Of a DNA stretch of 32,568 nucleotides, positions 8,552 to 17,084 are shown in pieces (position 1 is the stretch's first letter; each line of letters starts with the position of its first letter). The DNA lies in assembly GCA_038110535.1 (NCBI GenBank), contig JAYNJW010000022.1, positions 1 to 32,568 of the forward strand. The letters run 5' to 3'. The position numbers and the translations under genes are program-made. The notes under the pieces are model-generated. The model ran no database searches. It had not been told where the DNA came from and saw nothing but the letters and a program-made list of their open reading frames with translations. The DNA is from Chordibacter sp038110535. GTDB taxonomy: Bacteria > Verrucomicrobiota > Verrucomicrobiia > Opitutales > Seribacteraceae.

Positions 8552-9424
8552 CTAAATAAGGGAAAGTTTTCGAATTCGGGTAAGGATCAAAAAAGCATCT
8601 AGGTATTTTATTAAATTGGTGCCGAGAGGTTTGAAAAGAGGTCGGAAGAGATAGGTACGAGCATGCAGATAGCAATCCTGCACCGATTCATGCTTACGTA
8701 TTTCATTTCCCCATTTTTTCATTAGCAGTTCAAAGTTCTCTTCATTTCTGTCTTTGCGTCCGGTAGTCGCACCTTTGACATGATCAATGACGCTATCGTG
8801 GGCAACATAATGCGAGTACCCCTTCCTATTTAAACGGATGCAGAGATCCATATCCTCACAACCATTTACAAACTCTTCATCGAAACCACCGCAGTCCCAA
8901 AAAAGATCTTTCCTGATCAGGCAACAAGCTGCGGTAACCGCACTCCATTTGCGCACTTGTCCCTTAAAAGATCGATGGAAAAAACCTTGTCCATAATGCC
9001 GTGGATTTCCCAAAGGCGAAAAAACCACACCCATATGATCATACCTTTTGGTCCCGTATCGTTTCTGAACATTACCGACAAATCCAACTTTGGATTTATT
9101 TTCCAGAATTTCGACCATAGGATTGAGCCAGTCCCCTCTGACGAAAGCATCGTTGTTGAGAAAAAGTAAGTACTCACCCCGGGCCTCTCGTGCCAACCAA
9201 TTATTATTTTTGGCAAAGCCATGACTGCATTCCCGGTGAAAAATCCGATACGGTGGGGATAGGCTGTCTAGGTATTTTGCCGTACCATCCTCACTCCCAT
9301 CATTCGCCATTAGGACTTCGTACGATCTGGAATTCCCTAAAGTCTGCTCGAGACAACCTATGCATTTTCGCGTCAGTTCAATCTGATCCCGGACACTTAT
9401 GAGGATACTAACTTTTGGATTCAT
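8552..9424 (-). CDS. Family 2 glycosyltransferase
   Basis: This 290-residue GT-A fold glycosyltransferase opens with the GT2 pattern PKVSILISVRDQIELTRKCI, followed by VLMANDGSEDGT. The metal-binding region is EYLLFLNNDAFVRG, and a later segment (FDEEFVNGCEDMDLCIRL) holds the ED motif typical of rhamnosyltransferase-like GT2 enzymes. It would transfer a sugar from a nucleotide-sugar donor to a lipid or glycan acceptor at the cytoplasmic face of the membrane. The ATG at 9424 was preferred to an in-frame TTG at 9439 because it begins right at the conserved strand and leaves a 7-base gap from the upstream GT4 stop, with GAG about 10 bases before it. It is co-transcribed with the GT4 gene. Donor and acceptor cannot be told from sequence. 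Confidence 0.9.
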   Translation of the reverse strand: MNPKVSILISVRDQIELTRKCIGCLEQTLGNSRSYEVLMANDGSEDGTAKYLDSLSPPYRIFHRECSHGFAKNNNWLAREARGEYLLFLNNDAFVRGDWLNPMVEILENKSKVGFVGNVQKRYGTKRYDHMGVVFSPLGNPRHYGQGFFHRSFKGQVRKWSAVTAACCLIRKDLFWDCGGFDEEFVNGCEDMDLCIRLNRKGYSHYVAHDSVIDHVKGATTGRKDRNEENFELLMKKWGNEIRKHESVQDCYLHARTYLFRPLFKPLGTNLIKYLDAFLILTRIRKLSLI

Positions 9425-9431
9425 CAGACTT

Positions 9432-10619
9432 TCACTCAAATAAAGATTTTAATTTTTGACAATTAACTTTGGCAGAAAAGCATGTATTTGCTCGCAGGAC
9501 TGCAGATTTTCGGATCTGGACAAAGTTTTGGGGTGACCGATAAAATTTAACGAGTAAATTTACCCATTCTGCGGAGTTGTATGGGTCCAAGGAAAAACCG
9601 GACTCTTGATCAACAAAGGCTTCGGAACTTCCTGCACGATTGGAAGCAAGGACCAGTAACCCATGAGACATGGCCTCTGCAATGACATTGGGTATCCCAT
9701 CCCGATCTCCATTGGATGAGATAATTCCCGTGAAAAGAAGAGCGTCACTAGAAAGATAAAATTCATCAATCTTACTTTCGTCTACATGACCAAGCATTAT
9801 GACCTCTTTTTTAAGTCCGAGCAGCTTGGTTTTTCGCCTGATTTCGCTTTCCAACCGCCCCCCCCCGATAATTGTCAATTGGAAGGGAATTTTTTTGTTC
9901 TTCAGCCTTTGCAGAATATGAAGTAGCAAAAAATATCCTTTTTTTTCAACCAATCGACCAATGCTCAGCAGAGCGAGTTTGCCAGCTTGTACTGGTTGAA
10001 AATTCTCGCGGAGACTGATTTTCTCTATGCTTCGGTAAATAAGGACAAGTTGATTTGTTTGTGCCCCAAGTAAACTCAATCTGTGAGCAGTTGACTGGGA
10101 AGATGTGCGCACGGTTCGAGCATATCTTAATTTGAGGGGTAACAGCCAATCTCCCCGGTGACGGAAGACATCATAAGCATGGGCACCCATCGAAAAAGGA
10201 AGATCAACTAACTTATGAATACCAAGTGCCGCAGTTGCCGGCATAGTGGCCCATACCGCATGCAGTCTGGAATAATTTTCCGCTTGAAAACTCTTTGCAC
10301 GGGCCAATGCAAAAGCTAACCCAAGAAAAGTTTCGTTCCAATTTTGTAAGCCAGGACACGAGGATCCCCACAAATATCCAAGGATCAATTTGAAGACTTC
10401 CGGCTTTTTCCAAGCCCAATAAGGTATCCAGAAAACCAGGTTTGTTATACCAATCAGAGGAAAAAGATTAACCTTTAGACCATTCCATTTTTTGCTTCCT
10501 CGCCACAGGGAGAATAGTTCTGGCACAAGCCCCAGCTTAGAAAGTTGCCTGAGCTCACGCCGAACAAAGGTCTCAGTTGGACGTGGAAAGGTGGCATAAA
10601 GAAAGGCTACTTTGCTCAC
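9432..10619 (-). CDS. Family 4 glycosyltransferase, colanic-acid WcaL-like
   Basis: This 395-residue GT-B fold retaining glycosyltransferase starts with a GTG codon (SKVAFLYATFPRPTETFVRREL). The N-terminus resembles WcaL/AmsK-type exopolysaccharide transferases. The C-terminal domain has the GT4 hallmarks: LLSIGRLVEKKGYFLLL, IIGGGRLESEI and the donor-binding EX7E-type region DGIPNVIAEAMSHGL, then GSSEAFVDQESGF. It likely adds a sugar to a lipid-linked or membrane acceptor. It sits between the ACP-FabZ fusion (45 bases upstream) and the GT2 gene (7 bases downstream) on the same strand, so the three may be one transcript. A stretch of seven C at about 9859-9865 codes inside the GGGR motif and does not break the frame. 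Confidence 0.9.
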   Translation of the reverse strand: MSKVAFLYATFPRPTETFVRRELRQLSKLGLVPELFSLWRGSKKWNGLKVNLFPLIGITNLVFWIPYWAWKKPEVFKLILGYLWGSSCPGLQNWNETFLGLAFALARAKSFQAENYSRLHAVWATMPATAALGIHKLVDLPFSMGAHAYDVFRHRGDWLLPLKLRYARTVRTSSQSTAHRLSLLGAQTNQLVLIYRSIEKISLRENFQPVQAGKLALLSIGRLVEKKGYFLLLHILQRLKNKKIPFQLTIIGGGRLESEIRRKTKLLGLKKEVIMLGHVDESKIDEFYLSSDALLFTGIISSNGDRDGIPNVIAEAMSHGLLVLASNRAGSSEAFVDQESGFSLDPYNSAEWVNLLVKFYRSPQNFVQIRKSAVLRANTCFSAKVNCQKLKSLFE

Positions 10620-10664
10620 CTTTATTGGGGTTCAATTTTGAAATACTAGCCGAAGCTAATAATT

Positions 10665-11591
10665 TCAATTCTCCTGCGAAGAAATGGAGCTTTGCACGAG
10701 TTCAGACGCTCCATTGAGCGAGGATTTGCCGGAGTCGTCTTGCGTATCTGTTGATCCGTCTATCAGGGGATAAAAATCAAAAGCCAGTTTGATTTCTCCA
10801 GCATGAGCGGTCTTCTGAGCACCTACAAGAATTTCCCCACTAAAACAGGCCAAAGGATGACGAACCCGTTCCACTTTTACAGTCATAGATAGCACATCGC
10901 CTGGTTTACAAACTCTCCGGCATTTGATTCCATCACATGCGGTGAAAAAAATGGTGCTTGGGTCGACTTTGCGGGACAATCCAGCATGGGATCCTTGTAA
11001 CAAGAAAAAGACACACATCTGACCCAGTGCCTCGATCATGATTGAGGCGGGAAATACAGGTTGATCTTTGAAATGGCCCTGAAGGAAATATTCATTACCC
11101 GTGATCTTGTAATCTCCGCGGGCTTGTTCACCATCAATGGTTACATCCTCAAGAAATAAGAAGGGTTCTCGATGAGGCATCAATGATGCCACCTCCTCAA
11201 TTCGATAAGTTTTGGACCGGGCTGGCATCTCAATTCCCTGCACTTTAGCATCTAAGTATTGTTTGACATCCCCAATGGTACGAAGATCCCTAAGCTCTTC
11301 ATTATCAATACTTATTTGCAAGGCTTGCTCAACCAGCATGACAATCTCAAGCATAGTTAAGGAGTCCAAGCCTAAATCTTCGTACAAACGAAATGAATCA
11401 TCCGCTTCTTTGAATATATCTCGCTGTTCAGGCTCAAGGTGACGATCAATGACCCCAAGTACAATACTCTCGATTTGTTTCAAGTCCTTAGTCTTCCTAA
11501 ATGCAATCGCCGCCTCCAAGGTATCAGGAGAACACCTTTTTAAAAGTTCAGCTAATTCTTCTTCAACATTTTTGTGATCAATATCACTCAT
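10665..11591 (-). CDS. Acyl carrier protein fused to FabZ-like 3-hydroxyacyl-ACP dehydratase
   Basis: This 308-residue protein has two parts. Residues of about 35-118 are an acyl carrier protein with the phosphopantetheine attachment motif LGLDSL, the modified Ser being Ser77. After a short linker, residues of about 127-275 are a hot-dog fold FabZ/FabA-type dehydratase: MPHREPFLF, GHF with catalytic His173, and FPASIMIEALGQM with catalytic Glu187. FabZ removes water from 3-hydroxyacyl-ACP during fatty acid elongation. The usual Gly in the MPG motif is Ala-Ser here. The C-terminal ~33 residues are Ser/Asp-rich and probably disordered. FabZ and ACP are normally separate, so a dedicated acyl pathway is likely. 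Neighbours are two glycosyltransferases on the same strand and, beyond them, an oxoamine synthase. AcpS from the operon at 14-19 kb could load its Ser. Confidence 0.88.
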   Translation of the reverse strand: MSDIDHKNVEEELAELLKRCSPDTLEAAIAFRKTKDLKQIESIVLGVIDRHLEPEQRDIFKEADDSFRLYEDLGLDSLTMLEIVMLVEQALQISIDNEELRDLRTIGDVKQYLDAKVQGIEMPARSKTYRIEEVASLMPHREPFLFLEDVTIDGEQARGDYKITGNEYFLQGHFKDQPVFPASIMIEALGQMCVFFLLQGSHAGLSRKVDPSTIFFTACDGIKCRRVCKPGDVLSMTVKVERVRHPLACFSGEILVGAQKTAHAGEIKLAFDFYPLIDGSTDTQDDSGKSSLNGASELVQSSISSQEN

Positions 11592-11658
11592 GATTGAATG
11601 TAAATTGGGATGAGATTGTCATTTTATTCACCGACCTGTAGAAAATTTTAGATTAATT

Positions 11659-12750
11659 ATGAACAATAGGCAACCAGCGAGCAAACCAAAACCTGTCATT
11701 CTTACCTGTGCCCAACCCACGGGGAAATTAACCTTGGGCAATTACTTGGGTGCGGTACGAAATTGGTCGAATATGCTCGATGATTACCATTGTTTTTTTG
11801 GTATAGTAGATTTGCATGCAATTACGGTTGCTCCCAAACCTGCTGATCTGAGGCAAAATGTTTATTCGTGTATCGCCCAGTATGTTGCCTGCGGTCTGGA
11901 TCCAGAAAAATGCCATCAATTTGTACAATCCCATGTTATCGGGCATACCGAATTGGCTTGGATTCTCACCTGTATGACCCCGATTGGAGAGTTGCAGAGA
12001 ATGACCCAGTTTAAAGACAAAGCAGCCAACCTCGGTTTCCAGGTAGTAGAAGACAGTTCCTCCGGAGATGTAAAATTCACCCACCAAGGAATGCGTGCTC
12101 AGGCATCTATTAATACCGGCATCCTTTGCTACCCTGTCCTTATGGCTGCAGATATCCTGCTCTACAATGCCGACCTAGTTCCAGTCGGAGACGATCAGCG
12201 CCAGCATTTAGAACTATGCCGTGATTTGGCTGGGCGTTTTAATCAAAAATATTCCGAAACCTTTGCCATCCCGGAACCCTTCATTCCTCAAACAGGAGCC
12301 CGCATTATGTCGTTGGTCGATCCGACAAAAAAAATGTCTAAGTCTGATACTAATGAGCGAGCTACCATTTTTGTCCTCGACGAACCGGAACAAATTAAAA
12401 AGAAAATCGGATCGGCAGTGACTGACTCAGGTGCTGAGATAAAGGCCGCTCCCGACAAAGCCGGAGTTACCAATTTGCTCACGATTCATTCCTCCTTATC
12501 CGGTCAATCCGTTGAAAGTTTGCAAACCCACTTCCAGGGCAAGGGATATGGTGAATTAAAATCTGAGGTCATTGAATTATTGGTCGAATCTCTCCGCTCT
12601 GTCCGGGAATCCTACAAAGAATTAATCAAGGATAAAAACTATCTCGATAGCGTGCTTAAGTCGGGTGCGGAGAGTGCCCAAAAAAGAGCCTTTAAAATTT
12701 TATCCAAAGTGAAGAGAAAGATCGGCCTTCCTGAATTGCAAAGAGATTAA
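11659..12750 (+). CDS. trpS: Tryptophan--tRNA ligase
   Basis: This is a 363-residue class I aminoacyl-tRNA synthetase that attaches tryptophan to its tRNA using ATP. It has the N-terminal substrate and HIGH-like region CAQPTGKLTLGNYLGA (about 18-32), the family segment MAADILLYNADLVPVGDDQRQH and the KMSKS signature (about residue 225). Length is close to the usual 330-350. It diverges from the ACP-FabZ gene with 67 bases between the two starts, and the next plus-strand gene follows after about 70 bases. No Shine-Dalgarno motif is seen before the ATG. The N-terminus carries a short extension (NNRQPASKPKP) before the first beta strand, which could be trimmed only by choosing a non-ATG start. 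Confidence 0.97.
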   Translation: MNNRQPASKPKPVILTCAQPTGKLTLGNYLGAVRNWSNMLDDYHCFFGIVDLHAITVAPKPADLRQNVYSCIAQYVACGLDPEKCHQFVQSHVIGHTELAWILTCMTPIGELQRMTQFKDKAANLGFQVVEDSSSGDVKFTHQGMRAQASINTGILCYPVLMAADILLYNADLVPVGDDQRQHLELCRDLAGRFNQKYSETFAIPEPFIPQTGARIMSLVDPTKKMSKSDTNERATIFVLDEPEQIKKKIGSAVTDSGAEIKAAPDKAGVTNLLTIHSSLSGQSVESLQTHFQGKGYGELKSEVIELLVESLRSVRESYKELIKDKNYLDSVLKSGAESAQKRAFKILSKVKRKIGLPELQRD

Positions 12751-12822
12751 CTGAGCAATTGCAAATTTTTCGCTTGGTTTTCCGGTAAAAAAACAACATT
12801 ACATTTTTAGGGAAATTGGTTG

Positions 12823-14181
12823 ATGGATTACGATCAAGACAACGATAGCCGGGGATTGAGCAAAGGTCCTTTTTATGGAGCATCCGCTTTTATTTTTGTG
12901 GTCCTTGCCCTCTTTGCTTCTGTTGCTTTGAAGGAGGAAGGCATGCTTGGACCCTGGCAAATTGCCACCTGTCTGCTGGGAACTGGATTGATCGCAGTTC
13001 TCCTTTTTCTCCCTCATTTTCTCGAGGGTATCACCGAGCAACTTGAAGAATCATTCAATCAGCAAGATTCCGATTTACCAGGCAAGGCATTGTTCGAACT
13101 CAAAGAAATGCGCACTGAACTTGATGCCCTCGCCTTAAAGCTGGATAAGATACCAACTATAGTTAACAAAATTGTTTCCGATTCCTTGCTAAGTGATTCC
13201 GAGCCAAATTCTTCTGGAATTATCGAGCGGTTGAACCAATTAGAAAATGATCTCCGGTCTAGACTCGATCGTATCGAAGAGACAGCGACAAATCCCCCTC
13301 CCCTGCTCGAGCCTGATCCATCTTTGGATAACCTATCCAGAGATGTTAAATCAATCCATGAACACATCAATTCACTCAGTAAAAAATTAGCTTCATTCCC
13401 ACCACTATCAGAAAAAGAACATTGGACAGAGGAAGCCGAATCCCCAGGATCGGACCAATCCGAAAGCGAGAAAAATGTTTGGCCTGAACCAGAACCGCCA
13501 GAAAACTTAGCGGAGAAGACAGAGTACGAAGAGGAACCTCTTCCTCGTGAAGCAGAATCCTTTTCCGAAGAAGTCCCTGAAATCCCGGTAGGAAATGAGG
13601 CACAAGAGGATGTAAACGAGGGGACTATACTCGAGGACGAAAGCCTCGATAACGATCCCCCCAAAGACGCCATAGAACTTGGCGAAGACAAAGATTCCAT
13701 CACTCACAAATCGGAGATTCCTGAAGATTCTGTCAGTTCGCCAGCAGAAAATCATCAACCTATCGAACAGGAACAAAATCCGGAACAAGTCCCCGAGGAG
13801 TTGGCTTTAGGACTTCCTGACCCCCAAGAGACCTTGCGCAAAGTGGATGCACTCCTTGCGGGGGAAGAAGTTGCACCCAAGACTGGCAAAGAAGATAACC
13901 CAAAAGACAAAATTGACAAAAATGGCACCACCACTGTTGTGGCAAATGTGATGATTGGAATTGGTAATAAGCCCTACTTGCGGGGCGAAGGTCCTGGGCT
14001 TAGCTGGGATGAAGGGGTATCAATGAATTTTATTGAGATTGGCAAGTGGGCTTGGTCTCCTCCCCGAAAAAATGCTTCCCTGACCGTACAGGTATATCGC
14101 AACGATCAAGATCCTGATAAGAGTGGTAAGGTGGAGGTAAAGCCAGGGCAAAAACTGGAAATAACCCCGGATTTTTCTTAA
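12823..14181 (+). CDS. Membrane protein with acidic disordered region and conserved-looking C-terminal domain, unknown function
   Basis: I do not recognise this 452-residue protein. Two membrane helices lie near the N-terminus (about residues 17-36 and 44-66). A predicted coiled coil follows (about 75-185), then a long Glu/Pro/Asp-rich, probably disordered stretch (about 190-365). The last ~85 residues form a compact region that includes VVANVMIGIGNKPYLRGEGP and WSPPRKNASLTVQVYRND, ending in a Lys-rich strand pattern. This end looks like a folded beta domain. The start at ATG 12823 has AGGGA about 9 bases upstream, one of the few clear ribosome sites here. A TTG at 12820 is also possible. The layout of membrane anchor, stalk, acidic spacer and head suggests a scaffold role, but that is only inference. 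Its stop overlaps the convergent nucleotidyltransferase stop. Confidence 0.78.
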   Translation: MDYDQDNDSRGLSKGPFYGASAFIFVVLALFASVALKEEGMLGPWQIATCLLGTGLIAVLLFLPHFLEGITEQLEESFNQQDSDLPGKALFELKEMRTELDALALKLDKIPTIVNKIVSDSLLSDSEPNSSGIIERLNQLENDLRSRLDRIEETATNPPPLLEPDPSLDNLSRDVKSIHEHINSLSKKLASFPPLSEKEHWTEEAESPGSDQSESEKNVWPEPEPPENLAEKTEYEEEPLPREAESFSEEVPEIPVGNEAQEDVNEGTILEDESLDNDPPKDAIELGEDKDSITHKSEIPEDSVSSPAENHQPIEQEQNPEQVPEELALGLPDPQETLRKVDALLAGEEVAPKTGKEDNPKDKIDKNGTTTVVANVMIGIGNKPYLRGEGPGLSWDEGVSMNFIEIGKWAWSPPRKNASLTVQVYRNDQDPDKSGKVEVKPGQKLEITPDFS

Positions 14182-15110
14182 AAAAGAGGAGACGGGTAAT
14201 CCCCGTGGTAAATCATTTTCTCAATCGACTCAACCACCAGGGGTTTGTCCTCCTGGTAGGTCACACCCATCCATTGACAACTTGCCAATTTTACCTCAAA
14301 AACTGCCGTTCCAGTGGCAATCCAATGATCAACCGCAGTAGGCAAATAATACTCATCCGTTGCCAGATCGGATGAACTCTCAAAAAACTCAATCATGCCA
14401 TCTTTAAGGGCAGAAAAAACGGAGGCAGAAAAGGCCCATACATTCATGGACACGACTTCTTCTCCGGAAAGTTTATCAAATAAACCAGCAGAATTCTTGC
14501 CGGTAATCCCATGGTCAGTCTTGCAAATAGCTGACCATTCCTCGACCTTGCTTAGTTTACCCTCATTAATTTGACAGATTCCCCGACTGACTGATCCATG
14601 ATCCGAAAGGGTTTGGCCTAACTGAAATCCGATTATGGATCCGGTAATCACATTCTTTTTTTCAGGCAAGGAGTCCGCCTGGAAAATGGCATCGATCAGG
14701 GCGGTAAAAGTAGCCGAACCATAAAAATCATCGGCGTTAATTACCGCAAATGATCGACCTTCCAAGGCATGGCGGGCACACCAAACAGCATGCCCCGTCC
14801 CCCAGGGCTTCTCTCTTTCTCCCGAAAAGTGAAGTTCTGCAGGCAAATCATCAACTTCCTGGAAGGCATAGGCAACCTCTATCCTGCCTGCATATTTCTG
14901 AGCAATCTGCTGAATAAAGATCTCATGCATTTCTTCACGAATCAAAAATACCACCCTCGAAAAACCCGCTTTCCACGCATCATAAAGTGAATAATCCATC
15001 AGGGTTTCACCATGGGGACCAACTGGGTCAACTTGTTTTAATCCACCATAGCGACTACCCATGCCGGCAGCAAGTACGAGTAATGAGGGTGCGTTTCGAT
15101 CAGAAGTCAT
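14178..15110 (-). CDS. Sugar-nucleotide-type nucleotidyltransferase
   Basis: This 310-residue protein has the NTP-transferase signature LVLAAGMGSRYGGLKQ at its N-terminus, then ETLMDYSLYDAWKAGF and an Asp-containing metal site in AVINADDFYG. Enzymes of this fold join a sugar phosphate (or other phosphate) to an NTP, releasing pyrophosphate. The exact substrate is unknown. The C-terminus (TDEYYLPTAVDHWIATGTAVFEV) fits a family of about 300 residues usually annotated only as nucleotidyltransferase. The ATG at 15110 was chosen because the signature begins 9 residues later, while a longer upstream frame runs deep into the nnrE/nnrD gene. With this start it overlaps the upstream stop by 11 bases. 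It is the last gene of the minus-strand operon. Confidence 0.88.
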   Translation of the reverse strand: MTSDRNAPSLLVLAAGMGSRYGGLKQVDPVGPHGETLMDYSLYDAWKAGFSRVVFLIREEMHEIFIQQIAQKYAGRIEVAYAFQEVDDLPAELHFSGEREKPWGTGHAVWCARHALEGRSFAVINADDFYGSATFTALIDAIFQADSLPEKKNVITGSIIGFQLGQTLSDHGSVSRGICQINEGKLSKVEEWSAICKTDHGITGKNSAGLFDKLSGEEVVSMNVWAFSASVFSALKDGMIEFFESSSDLATDEYYLPTAVDHWIATGTAVFEVKLASCQWMGVTYQEDKPLVVESIEKMIYHGDYPSPLF

Positions 15111-16677
15111 TTCGTAATGCAAAGGATAAATATTCGAGTATTTGTGTAGTGGTAACCGCCTCCTGACCATGCTGTCTGGCGAGGACTTCCGCAGCCCGTC
15201 CGTGCCAAAGTGCCCCAAGGGCTGCACAATCCGCTAACGACCTTCCACCCCGGGCCATTAGGGATCCAATAATTCCACTGAGAAGATCTCCACTCCCACC
15301 CCGAGCCAACAAGGAACTTCCTGAAAAGAGATGCAGAATTGTGCCACCTGAAAGAATTTGCGGGTGCGGTCCTTTGCGTAAAATCACCCCGGGAAAAGAG
15401 GAAAGAAAGTTCTCCAGGCTTCGTTTGCCGGACAGTCGGTCAAGCTCGCCCGCATGGGGAGTAAGCACAAGACGATTTAAATCCTGGATTGAATCGATAA
15501 TTTCAGTCCTCAAACCATCGGCGTCTACAAGAAGGGGTTTGGGAAAAAGTTTGCATGTCTCCCGTGTGAAAGCATGAGCCTCTTCTTCAGACCCGATACC
15601 CGGCCCAACAACCAAAGCGTCCGCCCGTTCCAAAAATTGTCTCACTTTTCCCAACCCCTCCAGGGCAAGCCCGCCCTTGGGGGTTTCGGGCATGGGCACC
15701 CACATCGCTTCCGGGCAGGCGGAAACAAAGGACGCATGCAAGGACTCCGGCACACAACAGGTAAGCAATCCGACTCCCGCCCTCAAGGCACCCTGGGCAC
15801 ACATCAAGGCCGCACCACCCAAATCTCTCGATCCCGCAACCATCAGTAAATGCCCGAAATCACGCTTATCACAATCAACCGGCCGTAATTTCCGCAACTG
15901 GGCAAGAGCAGAGGACCGGAGAACTTTTTCAGACTCCGGAAAATTTTTAATTTCCGAACCATTAAAAAAACCAAGATCAAGATACCGTAATCGGCCAACC
16001 CATCGTTGGTTGCAATTTTTCACCACCGGCACTTTGACTATTCCTGTACAGTAGGTGAAATCTGCCCGGAAAGGTTCTGCATCCTCAATGGAGGACTCAG
16101 AAATCCCACTAGGTAAATCGATGGAGACACGGACAGATGCACAGTCTGCTTGATTCAACAACTTTATCCATTCGCCCAAGGGACTTTTCAATCCTGGCCT
16201 GCTCTGCATTCCCAACAAGCCATCGATCAATAAATCAAATCCACCACCTTTGGTTGCTTCGGCCAAGATCCCAGGCAATTGTTTTCCGTCCACCTCTTTG
16301 ACCACCGGTAAAATTTCTAACCTCTTCGATGCAAAATCAATCAACTCCTCGAATGCCCTCTGGGTTAAGGGTCGGCATTCCTCCTTGCTAGCCCATTGCC
16401 AAATTGTCGCTCGGGCCGTGGGAATTGTCCGTAAAAAACGCCGGGTTGCAATGAGGGCATCCGCACCATTGTGCCCCTTGCCCACGAGCACCATTAACCT
16501 CGGACGATGAGGAATGGTGCGCAGTTCACGCATATCCCGGAGAGCAGAATCCGCAACTGCTTCTCCGGCCTGTGTCATCACATCCCACTGTAGTTTTTCA
16601 TCGCCATTGAAGTACTCTTCCTCCCAAGCATGAGCCTGGGAAAGGGCCAAAATGGGATCATGGGGCAAGGCATGCAT
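15100..16677 (-). CDS. nnr: Bifunctional NAD(P)H-hydrate epimerase / ADP-dependent NAD(P)H-hydrate dehydratase
   Basis: This 525-residue protein repairs damaged NAD(P)H hydrates. The N-terminal YjeF/NnrE half (about 1-225) shows the MTQAGEAVADSAL helix and the substrate loop VGKGHNGADALIATRR, a variant of GNNGGDG. The C-terminal NnrD carbohydrate-kinase-like half (about 255-520) shows FGHLLMVAGSRDLGGAAL, DALVVGPGIGS, LVLTPHAGELDRL, VILRKGPH and the catalytic Asp in LARGGSGDLLSGIIG. Together they make the normal two-domain form found in many bacteria. The ATG at 16677-16675 overlaps the acpS TAA stop by one base (TAATG), suggesting coupled translation. A link between nnr and acpS is common in bacterial genomes. 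Confidence 0.95.
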   Translation of the reverse strand: MHALPHDPILALSQAHAWEEEYFNGDEKLQWDVMTQAGEAVADSALRDMRELRTIPHRPRLMVLVGKGHNGADALIATRRFLRTIPTARATIWQWASKEECRPLTQRAFEELIDFASKRLEILPVVKEVDGKQLPGILAEATKGGGFDLLIDGLLGMQSRPGLKSPLGEWIKLLNQADCASVRVSIDLPSGISESSIEDAEPFRADFTYCTGIVKVPVVKNCNQRWVGRLRYLDLGFFNGSEIKNFPESEKVLRSSALAQLRKLRPVDCDKRDFGHLLMVAGSRDLGGAALMCAQGALRAGVGLLTCCVPESLHASFVSACPEAMWVPMPETPKGGLALEGLGKVRQFLERADALVVGPGIGSEEEAHAFTRETCKLFPKPLLVDADGLRTEIIDSIQDLNRLVLTPHAGELDRLSGKRSLENFLSSFPGVILRKGPHPQILSGGTILHLFSGSSLLARGGSGDLLSGIIGSLMARGGRSLADCAALGALWHGRAAEVLARQHGQEAVTTTQILEYLSFALRNDF

Positions 16678-17084
16678 TACTTGATCAAAACAACTACCGC
16701 AGAAGCAATCTCATTAAGATGGGAAAGACTGAGCAGTGCCGTGGATGCCTTTCTGTTTACAAGGGCAGATTTTCCATGGTCGGAAAAACGGGCAACTGGC
16801 TGACCGCTCTTTTCCTTGGCCACCTCCATGTCCAGCCATCCAAACTCTTTTCCAATTCCCGTGCCGAGGGCTTTTGCAACAGCTTCCTTCGCGGCAAAAC
16901 GGGCGGCAAGACAGGGAGCAGGATCCGATCTTTCCATGCAAAATATTTGCTCCTTTTTCGTAAAAACCTTGGCCAGAAAGTTTTCTCCATGACGCTCGAT
17001 CGATTCGCGTATCCTGGATACCTCAATCTGATCGATTCCAACACCCACCACATTGGTTCCCTGGGGAATTTCTGGTAGATTCAT
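16677..17084 (-). CDS. acpS: Holo-[acyl-carrier-protein] synthase
   Basis: This 135-residue enzyme transfers 4'-phosphopantetheine from coenzyme A to the Ser of apo-ACP. It shows the two metal and CoA motifs: VGVGIDQIEVSRI near residue 12 and RFAAKEAVAKALGTG near residue 66. Length is normal (about 120-130). The start at 17084 (MNLPEIPQ) is supported by its exact overlap with the pdxJ TGA (TGATG); a longer frame to 17150 would run into pdxJ without family sequence. pdxJ-acpS is a well-known conserved pair, present in E. coli. Likely substrates in this window include the ACP half of the ACP-FabZ fusion at 10.7-11.6 kb. Confidence 0.95.
   Translation of the reverse strand: MNLPEIPQGTNVVGVGIDQIEVSRIRESIERHGENFLAKVFTKKEQIFCMERSDPAPCLAARFAAKEAVAKALGTGIGKEFGWLDMEVAKEKSGQPVARFSDHGKSALVNRKASTALLSLSHLNEIASAVVVLIK

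Noticed and set aside
9859..9865. A run of seven C in the GT4 gene as a possible frameshift site
   Set aside because: The frame continues through the GGGR motif into conserved GT4 sequence, so there is no break.
11616..11644. TTGTCA - 17 bases - TAGAAA before trpS, resembling a sigma-70 promoter
   Set aside because: It matches the consensus only partly and would leave a leader of about 8 bases. Chance matches are common in A/T-rich spacers.
13059..13703. A 214-codon Ser-rich open frame on the minus strand
   Set aside because: It lies fully inside the 452-residue membrane protein, and its Ser-rich composition is the mirror of the Glu/Asp-rich coding strand. It has no recognisable domain.
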